A DNA stretch of 64,000 nt. It comes from Acidobacteriota bacterium (GTDB lineage Bacteria; Acidobacteriota; Blastocatellia; Pyrinomonadales; Pyrinomonadaceae). The notes under the pieces were generated by a model. That model was not told where the DNA came from. It ran no database searches and saw nothing but the letters and a program-made list of their open reading frames with translations. Below, piece after piece: positions 48,555 through 57,924 of this stretch. The position numbers were made by a program, and so were the translations under genes. The stretch spans positions 124,001 through 188,000 of the forward strand of contig JADJWI010000007.1 in NCBI GenBank assembly GCA_016716435.1, given 5' to 3'. Positions within the stretch are counted from its first letter, which is position 1; every line of letters begins with the position of its first letter.

Positions 48555-49163
48555 ATGAGCGAAGCACTTTATCAAACATCGCCACGATCGGATTCCGTTG
48601 CGTCGATCCTTCAACCAAATTTCTGGAGTGCCTCGGCGTTCATCATCGTTCTGACGACCGCCTGGCTCGTCGGGTCCGGCGGTGAGGTCTGGGGCGAGAC
48701 GAACCTCTACTGGCCGCTCTCGGCCGAGGTCTGGAGCAGGCAAAACTCGCAGCACCCGATCGACCCCTACACGCTGACGCACATGCTCCACGGGGTCTTG
48801 TGCTTCTGGCTGATAACGCTGATGCTACCTAAGTTGCCGGTTCGCCGGCAATTTTTTTTGGCTGTTCTTTTTGCGTGCGGTTGGGAAGTGGTCGAAAACT
48901 CGTCGTTTGTGATCGACCGTTACCGGATGGTCACGGCCTCGGCCGATTACGTCGGCGATGCGGTCGTGAATTCCTTTGTCGATATTCTGGCGTGTGGTGC
49001 GGGGTTCTTCTTCGCCCGGGCGGTTGGGTTCGGCTTCTCGTTCGCCGTGTTCGTTGCCGTCGAGATACTGATGATCTTTTGGATCAAAGACAATCTTCTC
49101 TTGAATATCCTAATGATCGTCTATCCGCTCGATGGCGTTAAGACCTGGCAGGTCGGCCTCTAA
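48555..49163 (+). CDS. DUF2585 membrane protein (copy 2)
   Basis: A 202-residue paralogue of the preceding gene, with the same motifs (SQHPIDPYTLTHMLHGVLCFW, CGWEVVENSSFVIDRYRMVTASADYVGDAVVNSF, LLLNILMIVYPLDGVKTWQ). The two share most motif residues but differ in the first helix region, so the duplication is old. The start at 48555 gives MSEALYQ; an upstream in-frame GTG adds seven residues. It has its own leader of about 110 bases. Confidence 0.88.
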   Translation: MSEALYQTSPRSDSVASILQPNFWSASAFIIVLTTAWLVGSGGEVWGETNLYWPLSAEVWSRQNSQHPIDPYTLTHMLHGVLCFWLITLMLPKLPVRRQFFLAVLFACGWEVVENSSFVIDRYRMVTASADYVGDAVVNSFVDILACGAGFFFARAVGFGFSFAVFVAVEILMIFWIKDNLLLNILMIVYPLDGVKTWQVGL

Positions 49164-49190
49164 ACCGAAGTTCCCAAACAGAACGGCCGA

Positions 49191-49983
49191 CTATCTCTCC
49201 CCGCGGGCAGCTTCGACCTGCGTTTCGATCGCAACGGCGAGCTTTCGCGAACCCGGCTGGTCAAATGTCTCGATCCAGCGAAGCGATTCATCCAAAACCC
49301 TTAGCTGATATTCGCGCCAGCCGGCCTGGCCCGCAACCGACCCGATCTCGCCTGTGTAGTAGGCGACCCTCGGTGCCCGGACCTTCTCGGTCAGTTTCCG
49401 ATCAACGGAAAGAAGCATTGTCGGGATGCCGCTCAGCCTCGATGCCGCGGGCGAGTACGCCGAGCGTTTGATGGCAAAGCGGCGAAGCCGGAATAAGCAG
49501 AGCCGCCTGAACCTGATAACGATGGAGCCGTTCGGCAAGCCGCGGTGCCATTTCATCGGCGACCCGCACGGCGTTCGGTATCCACGGGCTGATGCTCCAC
49601 CAGACCGGATTGAGGCTTCCGATGACGCTGTTCGCGTCGTATTCGTTCAGCCGGTCGATCGGTATCTGGGCATTACGGTCGAGCTGAACCGCCTTCGGGT
49701 CGTATCCCTTGGCCGCGAACCGCATATCCTCGGCCGCCACTTCCTTCGGAAATTCACGAAACTCAAGATCGCCGTCCTTTGCATCAAGGTCGAAAGGCTC
49801 CATGCCCTCGATGTATGCCCCGGCCGAGGAGATCAGCGCAAGATTGAGCATCGGCAGAGCCCTGCGGACCGGAACGAATGGTGCGGCCTGGTTCTCCACA
49901 TACGTATAACCCCGGAGTTCCTCGTTGGGCGACCAGCGGGCGAACATCGATTCAAAAAAATCGGCGTTTTCAATGAGTTCCAT
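49191..49983 (-). pseudogene. Glycine/sarcosine/betaine reductase selenoprotein B-like protein, frameshifted
   Basis: Two overlapping minus-strand frames (49402-49983 and 49191-49556) join to one protein of about 263 residues: the first ends with QVQAALLIPASPLCHQTLGVLARGIEAE, the second goes on with GIPTMLLSVDRKLTEKVRAPRVAYYTGE to DESLRWIETFDQPGSRK. Removing one base near 49431 (an extra C in GAGCGGC on the coding strand) restores the frame. This small family resembles GrdB/PrdB but has Cys (PLCHQT) where those have selenocysteine. It follows the DUF4149 gene by 6 bases. A real lesion and a sequencing error are both possible. Confidence 0.75.
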
Positions 49984-49989
49984 ATTTTC

Positions 49990-50517
49990 CTAGACCTTAA
50001 AGTCCTTGAGCGGATCGAAATCGACCACGTTGTCTTTCTTTTTCGCGCTAAATTTTCGGTTGGCGATGATAAAAAACACTATCAAGGCCGCGGCCATCGC
50101 CGCCATCAGGACCCAGACCGAATATTCGTGCATCTGGTTGAACTGCACGCGGAGCGGGTCATCCGCGGCGACCTGATCGATCGGCTTGCCCATCTCGTTG
50201 CGAAGCAGGACGAGCCACCAGCCGATAACGAACTGCCCGATCGCTGTTGCGGCGGCCAGAACAAGAAGGACGATGCGTTCCGTCCAGAGCCAGAAGCGGT
50301 TGACCGTCGCCTGCCCGATCAGTGATGTTGCGAGCAGGATCAACGCGATCGCAAGTCCGCCGTAGTTGACTATCGCCAGCGTCCGGTTGACCATCGCCCC
50401 GGCAAGCTCACGTTCCGGCAGCACCGCGAATGCGCTCTGCGCGACAAAGATGAAAAACACCGCCGCACCAAGCCAGAGAGCGGTCAAAAGCAGGCGAATA
50501 TCCGAGACGAACTTCAT
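49990..50517 (-). CDS. DUF4149 membrane protein
   Basis: A 175-residue protein with four hydrophobic helices (LLTALWLGAAVFFIFVA, LAIVNYGGLAIALILLATSLIG, WTERIVLLVLAAATAIGQFVIGWWLVLL, WVLMAAMAAALIVFFII) and a charged C-terminus. MKFVSDIRLLLTALWLGAAVFF is the usual start of DUF4149 (TMEM205-like) proteins of unknown function. It is followed by the frameshifted GrdB-like gene. Confidence 0.85.
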   Translation of the reverse strand: MKFVSDIRLLLTALWLGAAVFFIFVAQSAFAVLPERELAGAMVNRTLAIVNYGGLAIALILLATSLIGQATVNRFWLWTERIVLLVLAAATAIGQFVIGWWLVLLRNEMGKPIDQVAADDPLRVQFNQMHEYSVWVLMAAMAAALIVFFIIANRKFSAKKKDNVVDFDPLKDFKV

Positions 50518-50589
50518 TCCATTAAACTAGCACAGCGAAACGGTATTATCTCGATTTTCCTTTGAAAGGGCAAAAGCCGTTCGCCGCTA

Positions 50590-51405
50590 TCAGAAAAGTC
50601 TTTTCAGATTCTCGGCCGCTTTTAACCCCATCAATTCGGCGGCCGAAACGTCGCCGAAATGAGCGGCCGCCTTTTTGTAGAAGGCCGTTCTCGCACGGAG
50701 CCCGAGCGATTTGCCGGCGGCGTATTTCAAACCAAAGTCCCGGCCTCCCTCGGCATTTGATGAGTGCTGGCGGTAAAGCACCGTCGGCTCGCTGATGTAG
50801 CCGATCTTGCCATGCTTTGCCGCGTTAACGGCGACCCAATGGTCGTGCATCATCTCGGGGAGAGCGAAAGGAAGTGCGGCACGGGCCGCCGCCCGATTGG
50901 CGAGGATGGTACAGCCCGTAACGACATTCTGCGCCAGCAGCCGTTTCCAATCCTGCGAGATCTCCGGCCGCAGCCGCTGATAATGCCAGAGCGAATCGTC
51001 GATGGCCTCAAGCGGCTCGTTCACAACCTTGAGATCGGTAAAAACGAGTAGCGGTGTGTTCGGGTCCGACGACCCCTCAAGCTTCTTTATCGCTTCAAGT
51101 GAACGCTCGATCTTATCCGGCAGCCAAACGTCGTCCTGGTCAGAGAACATAAAATACTGGCCGTCGCTCGCCGCAAGCAGCCGCATAAAAGATCGCCGGA
51201 GGCCGAGATTGCCGTCGTCGTCCCGAAGCAGCGTGACGCGGCCGTCCTCGCGGCAAAACTCCTCGGTAATCGAAACGCTTCGATCCGTCGAACCGTCGTC
51301 GCGGACAATTAGCCGAAACTCGGCAAAGCTCTGATCGAGTATCGACCGGACCTGTTCGCCAAGGTATCGCTCGCCGTTAAATGTTGACATCAGTATGTCG
51401 ATCAT
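50590..51405 (-). CDS. Glycosyltransferase family 2
   Basis: A 271-residue GT-A fold inverting transferase. MIDILMSTFNGERYLGEQVRSILDQS is the nucleotide-binding start, followed by VRDDGSTDRS and the DxD-region FSDQDDVWLPDKIE. An enzyme that adds sugars such as rhamnose to polysaccharide is likely. It is divergent from the GT4 gene at 51488 and appears to belong to the same surface polysaccharide cluster. Confidence 0.9.
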   Translation of the reverse strand: MIDILMSTFNGERYLGEQVRSILDQSFAEFRLIVRDDGSTDRSVSITEEFCREDGRVTLLRDDDGNLGLRRSFMRLLAASDGQYFMFSDQDDVWLPDKIERSLEAIKKLEGSSDPNTPLLVFTDLKVVNEPLEAIDDSLWHYQRLRPEISQDWKRLLAQNVVTGCTILANRAAARAALPFALPEMMHDHWVAVNAAKHGKIGYISEPTVLYRQHSSNAEGGRDFGLKYAAGKSLGLRARTAFYKKAAAHFGDVSAAELMGLKAAENLKRLF

Positions 51406-51487
51406 CCGCCGTCAGGATATGCCAACAGGTTTCGGTTTCCCAAACTTTCGCGATACGATTCTTTTTTTGCCCTCGCTCGGCCATTCT

Positions 51488-52588
51488 ATGCGCATCGCTA
51501 TACTCGGCACCCGCGGAATACCGGCAAACTATGGCGGCTTTGAGACATTTGCCGAGCAGCTTGCCACCCGGCTCGTCGCCCGCGGCCATGAGGTGACCGT
51601 CTATTGCCGTTCGCACCACGTTCCAAAAGCGATGAAGGAGCACCGCGGCGTACGCCTCGTCGTCCTCCCGACGCTCAAGCATAAATATCTGGACACGGTC
51701 GTGCACACCTATCTTTCGGTGATGCACGCGATCTTTCAGCGGTTCGATGCCGTTCTGATCTGCAATGCCGCAAACGCCATCTTCATCCCGAAATTGACGT
51801 GGACCGGAACTCCGGTCGCGATCAATGTCGATGGCCTTGAGCGGAAGCGGAAAAAGTGGAACAAGCTCGGGCAGCTTTACTATGCACTCGGCGAGCGGGC
51901 GTCGGTCTGGTTTGCGACCGAGGTCGTGACCGATGCGAAGGCGATCTACGATTATTACCTCGCCGAATACGGCGTTGATTCGACGATGATCGCTTATGGA
52001 GCCGACGTCGAGCGAAAGCTGGACGAATACGCGATCAGCGAGTTTGGCGTCGAGCCCGAGGATTACTTTCTCTATGTCTCGCGGCTTGAGCCTGAGAACA
52101 ACGCGGCGATGGTGATCGAGGCATTTCGACGGACCGAGACTGAGCGAAAGCTTGTCATTGTCGGCGATGCGCCCTATGCCGAGGACTACAAAAAGCACCT
52201 TCGCGAACTCGCCGCCGACGACCCGCGGATCATCTTCACCGGTTTCGTTTTTGGTTCGGGCTACAAATCCCTCCAGCAAAACGCCTACGTTTACATCCAC
52301 GCGACCGAGGTCGGCGGAACGCACCCGGCGTTGATCGAGGCGATGGGATACGGAAACTGCGTTCTTGCATATTCGACGGTTGAGAATATTGAGGTCGTCG
52401 GCGACGCGGCTTTGACCTTCAGCACTCTCGATGAGCTTTCGGAACGAATCAGCGAACTCGACGCCGATGCTGCAAAGGCCGCGGAGTACAGGGCAAAGGC
52501 GCAGCAACGCGTCGAGGCCGCATATAGCTGGGACTCGATCACCGACCGTTACGAAGCACTCTTCGAAAAGCTCGCCGTGAGGAAATGA
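51488..52588 (+). CDS. Glycosyltransferase family 4 with DUF1972 domain
   Basis: A 366-residue GT-B enzyme. The N-terminal DUF1972 region (MRIAILGTRGIPANYGGFETFAEQLATRLVARGHEV) is typical of rhamnosyltransferase-like proteins; the C-terminal donor domain has DYFLYVSRLEPENNAAMVIEAF and EVGGTHPALIEAMGYG. The open frame begins earlier at 51395, but only the ATG at 51488 gives a normal start. It overlaps the next glycosyltransferase gene by 4 bases (ATGA). Confidence 0.9.
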   Translation: MRIAILGTRGIPANYGGFETFAEQLATRLVARGHEVTVYCRSHHVPKAMKEHRGVRLVVLPTLKHKYLDTVVHTYLSVMHAIFQRFDAVLICNAANAIFIPKLTWTGTPVAINVDGLERKRKKWNKLGQLYYALGERASVWFATEVVTDAKAIYDYYLAEYGVDSTMIAYGADVERKLDEYAISEFGVEPEDYFLYVSRLEPENNAAMVIEAFRRTETERKLVIVGDAPYAEDYKKHLRELAADDPRIIFTGFVFGSGYKSLQQNAYVYIHATEVGGTHPALIEAMGYGNCVLAYSTVENIEVVGDAALTFSTLDELSERISELDADAAKAAEYRAKAQQRVEAAYSWDSITDRYEALFEKLAVRK

Positions 52589-54240
52589 TCAGCCGGATAA
52601 AAAAGGCTTTGCGGACCATTCGGCGGGAAGGTATCTCGGCCGGCTATTCGGCCTTTCTCCGGCAGATCGACAAGGGCCGCCGCGACCGCGAATACCGTGG
52701 CTGGGCCGAGCGGTACGACACGCTCGACGATGCTGGCCGCGAACGGCTTCGCAAGATCGCCGCCGAACTGGACGCCCCGCCGCTGATCTCCGTGCTTATG
52801 CCGGTCTATAACGTCGAGGAGCGTTTTCTGCGCGAGGCGATCGGCTCCGTTCGGGCTCAGATCTACGAAAATTGGGAGCTTTGCATCGCCGATGACGCTT
52901 CGACCGAGCCGCACGTTCGCCGGGTTCTCGAAGAGCTTGCCGCACAGGATGCCCGCATTCGCGTCGCCTTTCGCGAAAAGAATGGCCACATTTCCGCTGC
53001 TTCGAACACGGCGCTAGAAATGGTCCGCGGCGATTTCACCGCCTTGATGGACCACGACGACCTTCTCGCTGAGGACGCTCTTTTGCAGGCGGCACGCGTC
53101 ATCACCTCGCGGCCCGATGCAAACCTGATCTATAGCGACGAGGACAAGATCGACTCAAACGGCGTGCGGTTCCAGCCGATGTTCAAGCCCGACTGGAGCC
53201 CCGAGCTGATGCGTTCGCTCAATCTGATCACGCACCTATGCGTCTTTCGGACCGAGGTCCTGCGGGCGATCGGCGGCTTTCGCACGGGGTTTGAGGGTAG
53301 CCAGGATTACGACCTCTCGCTCCGCTTTATTGACAGCATCTCGCCCGCAACCATCGTCCACATCCCGCATGTGCTTTATCATTGGCGGGCGATCCCGGGT
53401 TCGGTCGCGCTCGATAGCGGCGAGAAGACCTATGCCCACGAGCGGGCGCGAACCGCGCTGACCGAGCACTATCGGCGCAGCGGCATCGCGGCCCGTGCCG
53501 TCCGCGGCCGCGGCGAGCTGCACCGGCCGGAGTTCCTCGGCGAGCCGCCGAGGGTTTCGGTAATCCATTGGGGTGAAGGAAAATCTGAGATCGACCTCCG
53601 AGGCGCTCATGAGGTTCGCGAAACGGCCGGCAACGTCGCTGCGATTGCCCGCGAAGCCGCCGATGCCTCGGGAGAAGTTCTGGTGTTTCTGCACCGCAAT
53701 ACCGACAAGCTTTCGCGGGACGGTTTTAGCGAACTCGCCTTTCGGGCGGCGATCGGCGGCGTCGGCTGCGTCGGGCCGAAGTTGCTCGACGCCAACGGAC
53801 GGATCGCGGACGCGGGCTTTGCGTTCGGGATAATGAACGGCATCGGCCGGCCGCATCGCGGCTTGCGGCGAGATGACCTCGGGCCGTTCGTCGGCCTGGC
53901 GGTTGACCGTAATGTTCTTGCCGTTTCATTGGTGGCGATGGCGGTCGAGCGGAAGGCATTCATTGAAGCTGGCGGATTCGACGAGAGTCTTGGCGACCAG
54001 TTCGCTGCGGGCATCGACCTTTGCCTGCGGCTTCACGAAGCGGGAAAGCGAAACGTCTGGACGCCCTGGGCCGAGGCGACGTCTGCCGTTGCGTCGAATG
54101 AGCTCGATGAAACCGTGATCAACGAACTCCGTGCCCGATGGCAGAAGTATTTTGAACGCGATCCGTATTACAATCCGAACCTGACGGCCGAAGGCGAAGA
54201 TCTGCGGTTTGCCGTGCCGCCGCGAATATCGAGATATTGA
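52585..54240 (+). CDS. Glycosyltransferase family 2, extended
   Basis: A 551-residue protein. After a helical 65-residue head (with a Tyr/Arg-rich stretch), a GT2 catalytic domain spans about 70-300 (PLISVLMPVYNVEERFLREAIGSVRAQIYENWELCIADDAS, DHDDLLAEDAL, YSDEDKID). The second half (about 315-540) looks like a second, weaker GT2-like domain (GCVGPKLLDANGRIADAGFAFG and GGFDESLGDQFAAGIDLCLRLHEAG). Such two-domain enzymes build O-antigen or exopolysaccharide chains. Start coupled to the preceding gene by ATGA. Confidence 0.88.
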   Translation: MISRIKKALRTIRREGISAGYSAFLRQIDKGRRDREYRGWAERYDTLDDAGRERLRKIAAELDAPPLISVLMPVYNVEERFLREAIGSVRAQIYENWELCIADDASTEPHVRRVLEELAAQDARIRVAFREKNGHISAASNTALEMVRGDFTALMDHDDLLAEDALLQAARVITSRPDANLIYSDEDKIDSNGVRFQPMFKPDWSPELMRSLNLITHLCVFRTEVLRAIGGFRTGFEGSQDYDLSLRFIDSISPATIVHIPHVLYHWRAIPGSVALDSGEKTYAHERARTALTEHYRRSGIAARAVRGRGELHRPEFLGEPPRVSVIHWGEGKSEIDLRGAHEVRETAGNVAAIAREAADASGEVLVFLHRNTDKLSRDGFSELAFRAAIGGVGCVGPKLLDANGRIADAGFAFGIMNGIGRPHRGLRRDDLGPFVGLAVDRNVLAVSLVAMAVERKAFIEAGGFDESLGDQFAAGIDLCLRLHEAGKRNVWTPWAEATSAVASNELDETVINELRARWQKYFERDPYYNPNLTAEGEDLRFAVPPRISRY

Positions 54241-54306
54241 AGAGATAAGAAGACGCTGAAAGAGGAAACAACGACAACCGAAACGCCCCGGAAAGTTCCG
54301 GCATTT

Positions 54307-55764
54307 GTGATGCCGCTTGTCACCGTGCTCATCGGTGCGGCCGATGCCGCCTTGGCCGGCGGAGCTCTTATTGCCGCTTTCGTTGTTCGCGAAGGTGCGC
54401 CCGTTCTCTCGGAAACGGCCTGGGCCTGGTCGCAGGAGTTCGTGCCCTACGCCGGCGTTTTTTGGTTTGCGATGTTCGTCCGCGTCGCGCTTCTTGCCTA
54501 CGAGGGCGTCTATCGGTTCAAGGGCGCGTTTTCGTATTCGCGGGAGGCGGCAAAGGTCGTCAAGGCCGTCGCCGTCGGGTCGCTGCTGATCGTCGCCTGG
54601 GCGTTCCTTTTCCGCGGTGGCTATGCCTTTCGTGAGTTCTCGTATTCGAGGGCCGTTTTTCTGCTTGACTTCGCTATCGCCCTTGCGCTTTTTACCGCGT
54701 TCCATTTGCTCATTCGCTGGGCACAGGCGACGATCAGAAGCCGCGGTGTGAACCTGCTTCCGACGCTGATCGTCGGAATGAATGCCGAGACCGCAAATAC
54801 CATCGCCGAACTCCGCGATCGGCTCGGGCTCGGTTATCGGGTCGCAGGCGTTGTTGCGACCGAAGAGACGGCTGAATGCGAGTTCGCCGGAGTCCCGATC
54901 GTCGGCAGCTTTGATGATCTGCCCGAGCTCATTCGCCGCTACGGCATTCAGGAAGTGATCATCACCGAGCCCGCCATTGGCAGCGAGCGGCTGTTTGATT
55001 CGATGATGGAGGTCGGCCGCGACCACCGCGTTGAGTTTCGGTTTGCTCCGAAGCTTTTCGACCTTCTTCCGCAGAAAACAGCGGTCGAGCAGATCGGCGT
55101 TTTGCCGATGGTCCGGCTATTTCGCGAGCCTCTCTCAGATGCCGGAAGGCTGGTCAAACGCGTATCGGACATCATTATCTCACTCGCCGCGATCGTCGTT
55201 CTCTCGCCGGTTCTCGCCTTCGTCGCCCTTGCCGTCCGGCGAAGCTCGAGCGGGCCGATATTCTTCCGCCAAGAGCGCGTCGGGATGGACGGCCGCGTGT
55301 TTCTTTGCTTAAAGTTTCGGACGATGTTTGCCGATTCTGATGAAGAGATCCACCGCGAGGCCTACCGCAAGAACATTTCCGGCGAGGCGGCGGGCGAGGT
55401 CTTTGGCAAGGTCGCGAATGATCCGCGGATCACACCTGCAGGCCGTTCGATAAGGCGTTGGAGCCTCGATGAATTGCCGCAGCTTTTCAACGTGGTCCGC
55501 GGCGAGATGAGCATCGTCGGGCCGCGGCCGCCGATACCCTACGAGGTCGAGGAATACGACATCCGCCACCGCAAACGGCTCGATATGAAGCCGGGCATCA
55601 CCGGGCTCTGGCAGGTCTCCGGCCGCAATCGGCTGACCTTTGAAGAAATGGTGGCGCTTGATATTTTCTACATCGAGAACTGGTCGGTCTGGCTCGACCT
55701 GAAGATAATATTCCTGACGCTGCCGGCCATTTTCCGCGGCGACGGCGAGCGAACCGAGCAATGA
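54307..55764 (+). CDS. Polyprenyl glycosylphosphotransferase (WbaP/WcaJ-like)
   Basis: A 485-residue membrane enzyme that attaches the first sugar-1-phosphate to undecaprenyl phosphate, starting exopolysaccharide repeat units. Four to five N-terminal helices and a NAD-binding-like central part (about 150-260) precede a hairpin helix and the catalytic domain with FFRQERVGMDGRVFLCLKFRTM, DELPQLFNVVRGEMSIVGPRPP and KPGITGLWQVSGRN. The start is uncertain: GTG 54307 and ATG 54310 lie very close to the first helix, and the frame is open back to 54241 with a CTG at 54256 and no ATG. Next gene prmC overlaps by 4 bases. Confidence 0.92.
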   Translation: MMPLVTVLIGAADAALAGGALIAAFVVREGAPVLSETAWAWSQEFVPYAGVFWFAMFVRVALLAYEGVYRFKGAFSYSREAAKVVKAVAVGSLLIVAWAFLFRGGYAFREFSYSRAVFLLDFAIALALFTAFHLLIRWAQATIRSRGVNLLPTLIVGMNAETANTIAELRDRLGLGYRVAGVVATEETAECEFAGVPIVGSFDDLPELIRRYGIQEVIITEPAIGSERLFDSMMEVGRDHRVEFRFAPKLFDLLPQKTAVEQIGVLPMVRLFREPLSDAGRLVKRVSDIIISLAAIVVLSPVLAFVALAVRRSSSGPIFFRQERVGMDGRVFLCLKFRTMFADSDEEIHREAYRKNISGEAAGEVFGKVANDPRITPAGRSIRRWSLDELPQLFNVVRGEMSIVGPRPPIPYEVEEYDIRHRKRLDMKPGITGLWQVSGRNRLTFEEMVALDIFYIENWSVWLDLKIIFLTLPAIFRGDGERTEQ

Positions 55765-56627
55765 ACATTGCTGACGCGATAAATTCTGCTACCGAAAAAC
55801 TGCATGCCGCGGGGACGCCCGAACCTGCCCGCGACACCAAGGTCCTGCTCGCGGAAACGCTCGGGCGAGAGAAGACGTTCCTGATCGCCTATCCCGAATT
55901 TGAGCTTCCGGCGGAAGATGCGGAGCGGTTTGCCCTTGTGATCGAACGCCGGGCCGGCCGCGAGCCGCTTCAGCATATTCTCGGGCGGCAGGAGTTTTAC
56001 GGCCGCGATTTCCGCGTCTCGCGCGACGTTCTCATCCCGCGGCCTGAGACCGAAGCTCTTGTCGAACTCGCGGTAGAGTACCTCGCCGCCGTTCCCGAGC
56101 CCCGGTTTCTCGATATTGGCACAGGTTCCGGTTGCATCGCCATTTCCATCGCGGCCGAGGTTCCCGCGGCAAACGGAGTTGCGACCGACATCTCGCCAAA
56201 GGCTCTCGATATCGCACGCGAAAATGCCGATAAGCACGGCGTTGCTGATCGAATTCAGTTCATCGAGGCAAGCCTTTTCGGACCGGCCGGCGACGAAGAA
56301 TTCGAGCTTATCGCGGCCAATCCGCCATATATTTCCGAGGTCGAACATCGCGGCCTTGAGCCCGAGGTTCGCGACTTCGAACCGCGAGCTGCGCTCACCG
56401 ATGAAGGCGATGGGCTTGCCATCATTCGTGCGATCATCAAGGGCTCGCCGCGGTACTTGAAACCGGGCGGAAAGCTCCTTATAGAGATCGGGTCTGGGCA
56501 ATCGGGGGCCGTCGCGGCGATGATCGATCACTCGATTTGGCAGGCCTCGAACATTCACAAAGACCTTCAAGGCATTCCACGCGTTCTTGAAGCGGACAAG
56601 CGAGCAGACGAAAGCCAAGAACTGTAA
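55761..56627 (+). CDS. prmC: PrmC, release factor glutamine methyltransferase
   Basis: A 288-residue SAM-dependent enzyme that N5-methylates the Gln of the GGQ motif in release factors 1 and 2. The N-terminal helical domain (1-90) is followed by the Rossmann domain with FLDIGTGSGCIAISIA (SAM site at 117-132) and the catalytic NPPY at 187-190. IPRPETEALVE is also typical. It overlaps the glycosylphosphotransferase by ATGA but is a housekeeping gene, so the link is probably only transcriptional. prfA is not seen. Confidence 0.94.
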   Translation: MNIADAINSATEKLHAAGTPEPARDTKVLLAETLGREKTFLIAYPEFELPAEDAERFALVIERRAGREPLQHILGRQEFYGRDFRVSRDVLIPRPETEALVELAVEYLAAVPEPRFLDIGTGSGCIAISIAAEVPAANGVATDISPKALDIARENADKHGVADRIQFIEASLFGPAGDEEFELIAANPPYISEVEHRGLEPEVRDFEPRAALTDEGDGLAIIRAIIKGSPRYLKPGGKLLIEIGSGQSGAVAAMIDHSIWQASNIHKDLQGIPRVLEADKRADESQEL

Positions 56628-56796
56628 CCCTTTTACTTGCCTTTTTTCACGACTTGTGATTAATATTAGGCAGTTCCTCAGACATAAGTTGCGGGCTTCG
56701 CGGCCTGTATTTCCGAAGCCTCAACTCTTGATCGAAGACCACACGTCGATCATGTTCGAGAGAGGCCTGACAGATCCTTACTTGGAGGTTACGAAG

Positions 56797-56985
56797 ATGC
56801 TTTATGTACTCTTAGCGGTAGTTTCACTTTTGATCGCCGCCGGTTCGCTTTATCAGTACGTTCAAACGGCTAGCACGCTCTACATCGTCCTGACCTTTGT
56901 ATTTCTTATTGCCGGGGTCGTTCTCGGTGCAGTTTATTTCTCGGGCCGCGTTAACAAGACCGAGGATATTCACATCACAGAATAG
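56797..56985 (+). CDS. Small two-helix membrane protein
   Basis: A 62-residue protein: MLYVLLAVVSLLIAAGSLYQYVQTA, then TLYIVLTFVFLIAGVVLGAVYF and a short polar tail. GGAGG lies about 9 bases before the ATG at 56797; the longer open frame upstream is not protein-like. No family recognised. Confidence 0.68.
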   Translation: MLYVLLAVVSLLIAAGSLYQYVQTASTLYIVLTFVFLIAGVVLGAVYFSGRVNKTEDIHITE

Positions 56986-57157
56986 CGACCGCGGGTTCGC
57001 ACGGCGGATAAACCGGAATGGCAGGCGTTTTTTGTTCGCGCCTGCCATTTGAATTTTCAGCGGGTGCCAACGAGGTCGTTTCCGTGAGCTTGAGCGTGGA
57101 ATGTTGACAAAAAGGTAAGGATTAGTAAACTTGTATTTGAGACGTATTTAATAAGCA

Positions 57158-57724
57158 ATGCCAAAGATCGCCGACATACAGGAAACACCGAACCCAAACG
57201 CCGTAAAGTTCATTTTGAAGGAACCGGTCTCATACGGCACTTCGCATTCGTTCAAGAATGCCGAAGTGGCCAAGGACGACCAGTTTGCCGCCTCCATTTT
57301 CGAGGTCGGCAACGTCGTCTCGGTCTTCTACATGGACAAGATGGTGACCGTCGAAAAGACCGACGATGCCGAGTGGGACGAAATTCTTCCGGAGCTCGCG
57401 GTTCCGATCCGTGCGGCCGAACCGGTCGCGAATGGGAGCGGAAACGGCAGTGCCGCCAAGGCAGTTGGCGGTGCGATCGCGGCTGCGCTTGACGACGATC
57501 CGGTGATCCGTGAGATCGACGCGCTGCTTGATGACCGCATTCGGCCCTATCTTGCAAGCGATGGCGGCTGGCTTGAGATCATAGGGCTTGAGGAATCAAC
57601 CCTCAAGATCCGCTATCAGGGAGCCTGCGGAAGCTGCCCGAGTTCGCTGACCGGCACGCTTATGGCGATCGAGAATATGATCCGCGAAGAGATCGACCCG
57701 AACATCGATGTTGTCGCCGTTTAG
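57158..57724 (+). CDS. Nfu-type Fe-S carrier (Nfu_N plus NifU C-terminal domain)
   Basis: A 188-residue Fe-S cluster carrier. The Nfu N-terminal domain is at about 1-85 (IQETPNPNAVKFILKEPV), followed by a Gly/Ala/Ser-rich linker, and the NifU C-terminal domain at about 112-188 with the cluster-binding C157 and C160 in GACGSCPSS. It can receive clusters from the SUF system and pass them to client proteins. It is a separate unit 10 kb from sufU. Confidence 0.93.
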   Translation: MPKIADIQETPNPNAVKFILKEPVSYGTSHSFKNAEVAKDDQFAASIFEVGNVVSVFYMDKMVTVEKTDDAEWDEILPELAVPIRAAEPVANGSGNGSAAKAVGGAIAAALDDDPVIREIDALLDDRIRPYLASDGGWLEIIGLEESTLKIRYQGACGSCPSSLTGTLMAIENMIREEIDPNIDVVAV

Positions 57725-57924
57725 ACCGGGCAAATCTCTCCCAAGTCATTTCGTTTCAATAATTTCTTGACATTTGTCGGTGACCTTCGCCATAATCGTT
57801 TTTGGGCGTCGGTTCACCGGGCAGCTGTCGTTCCAGCCTCAGAAAACACCTTTCCGTACTTTCATCACTGCCTTTTAAGTGTTGTGGACCGCCCCTTTTA
57901 TTTGCTTTTGGAGGATCTTGTATA

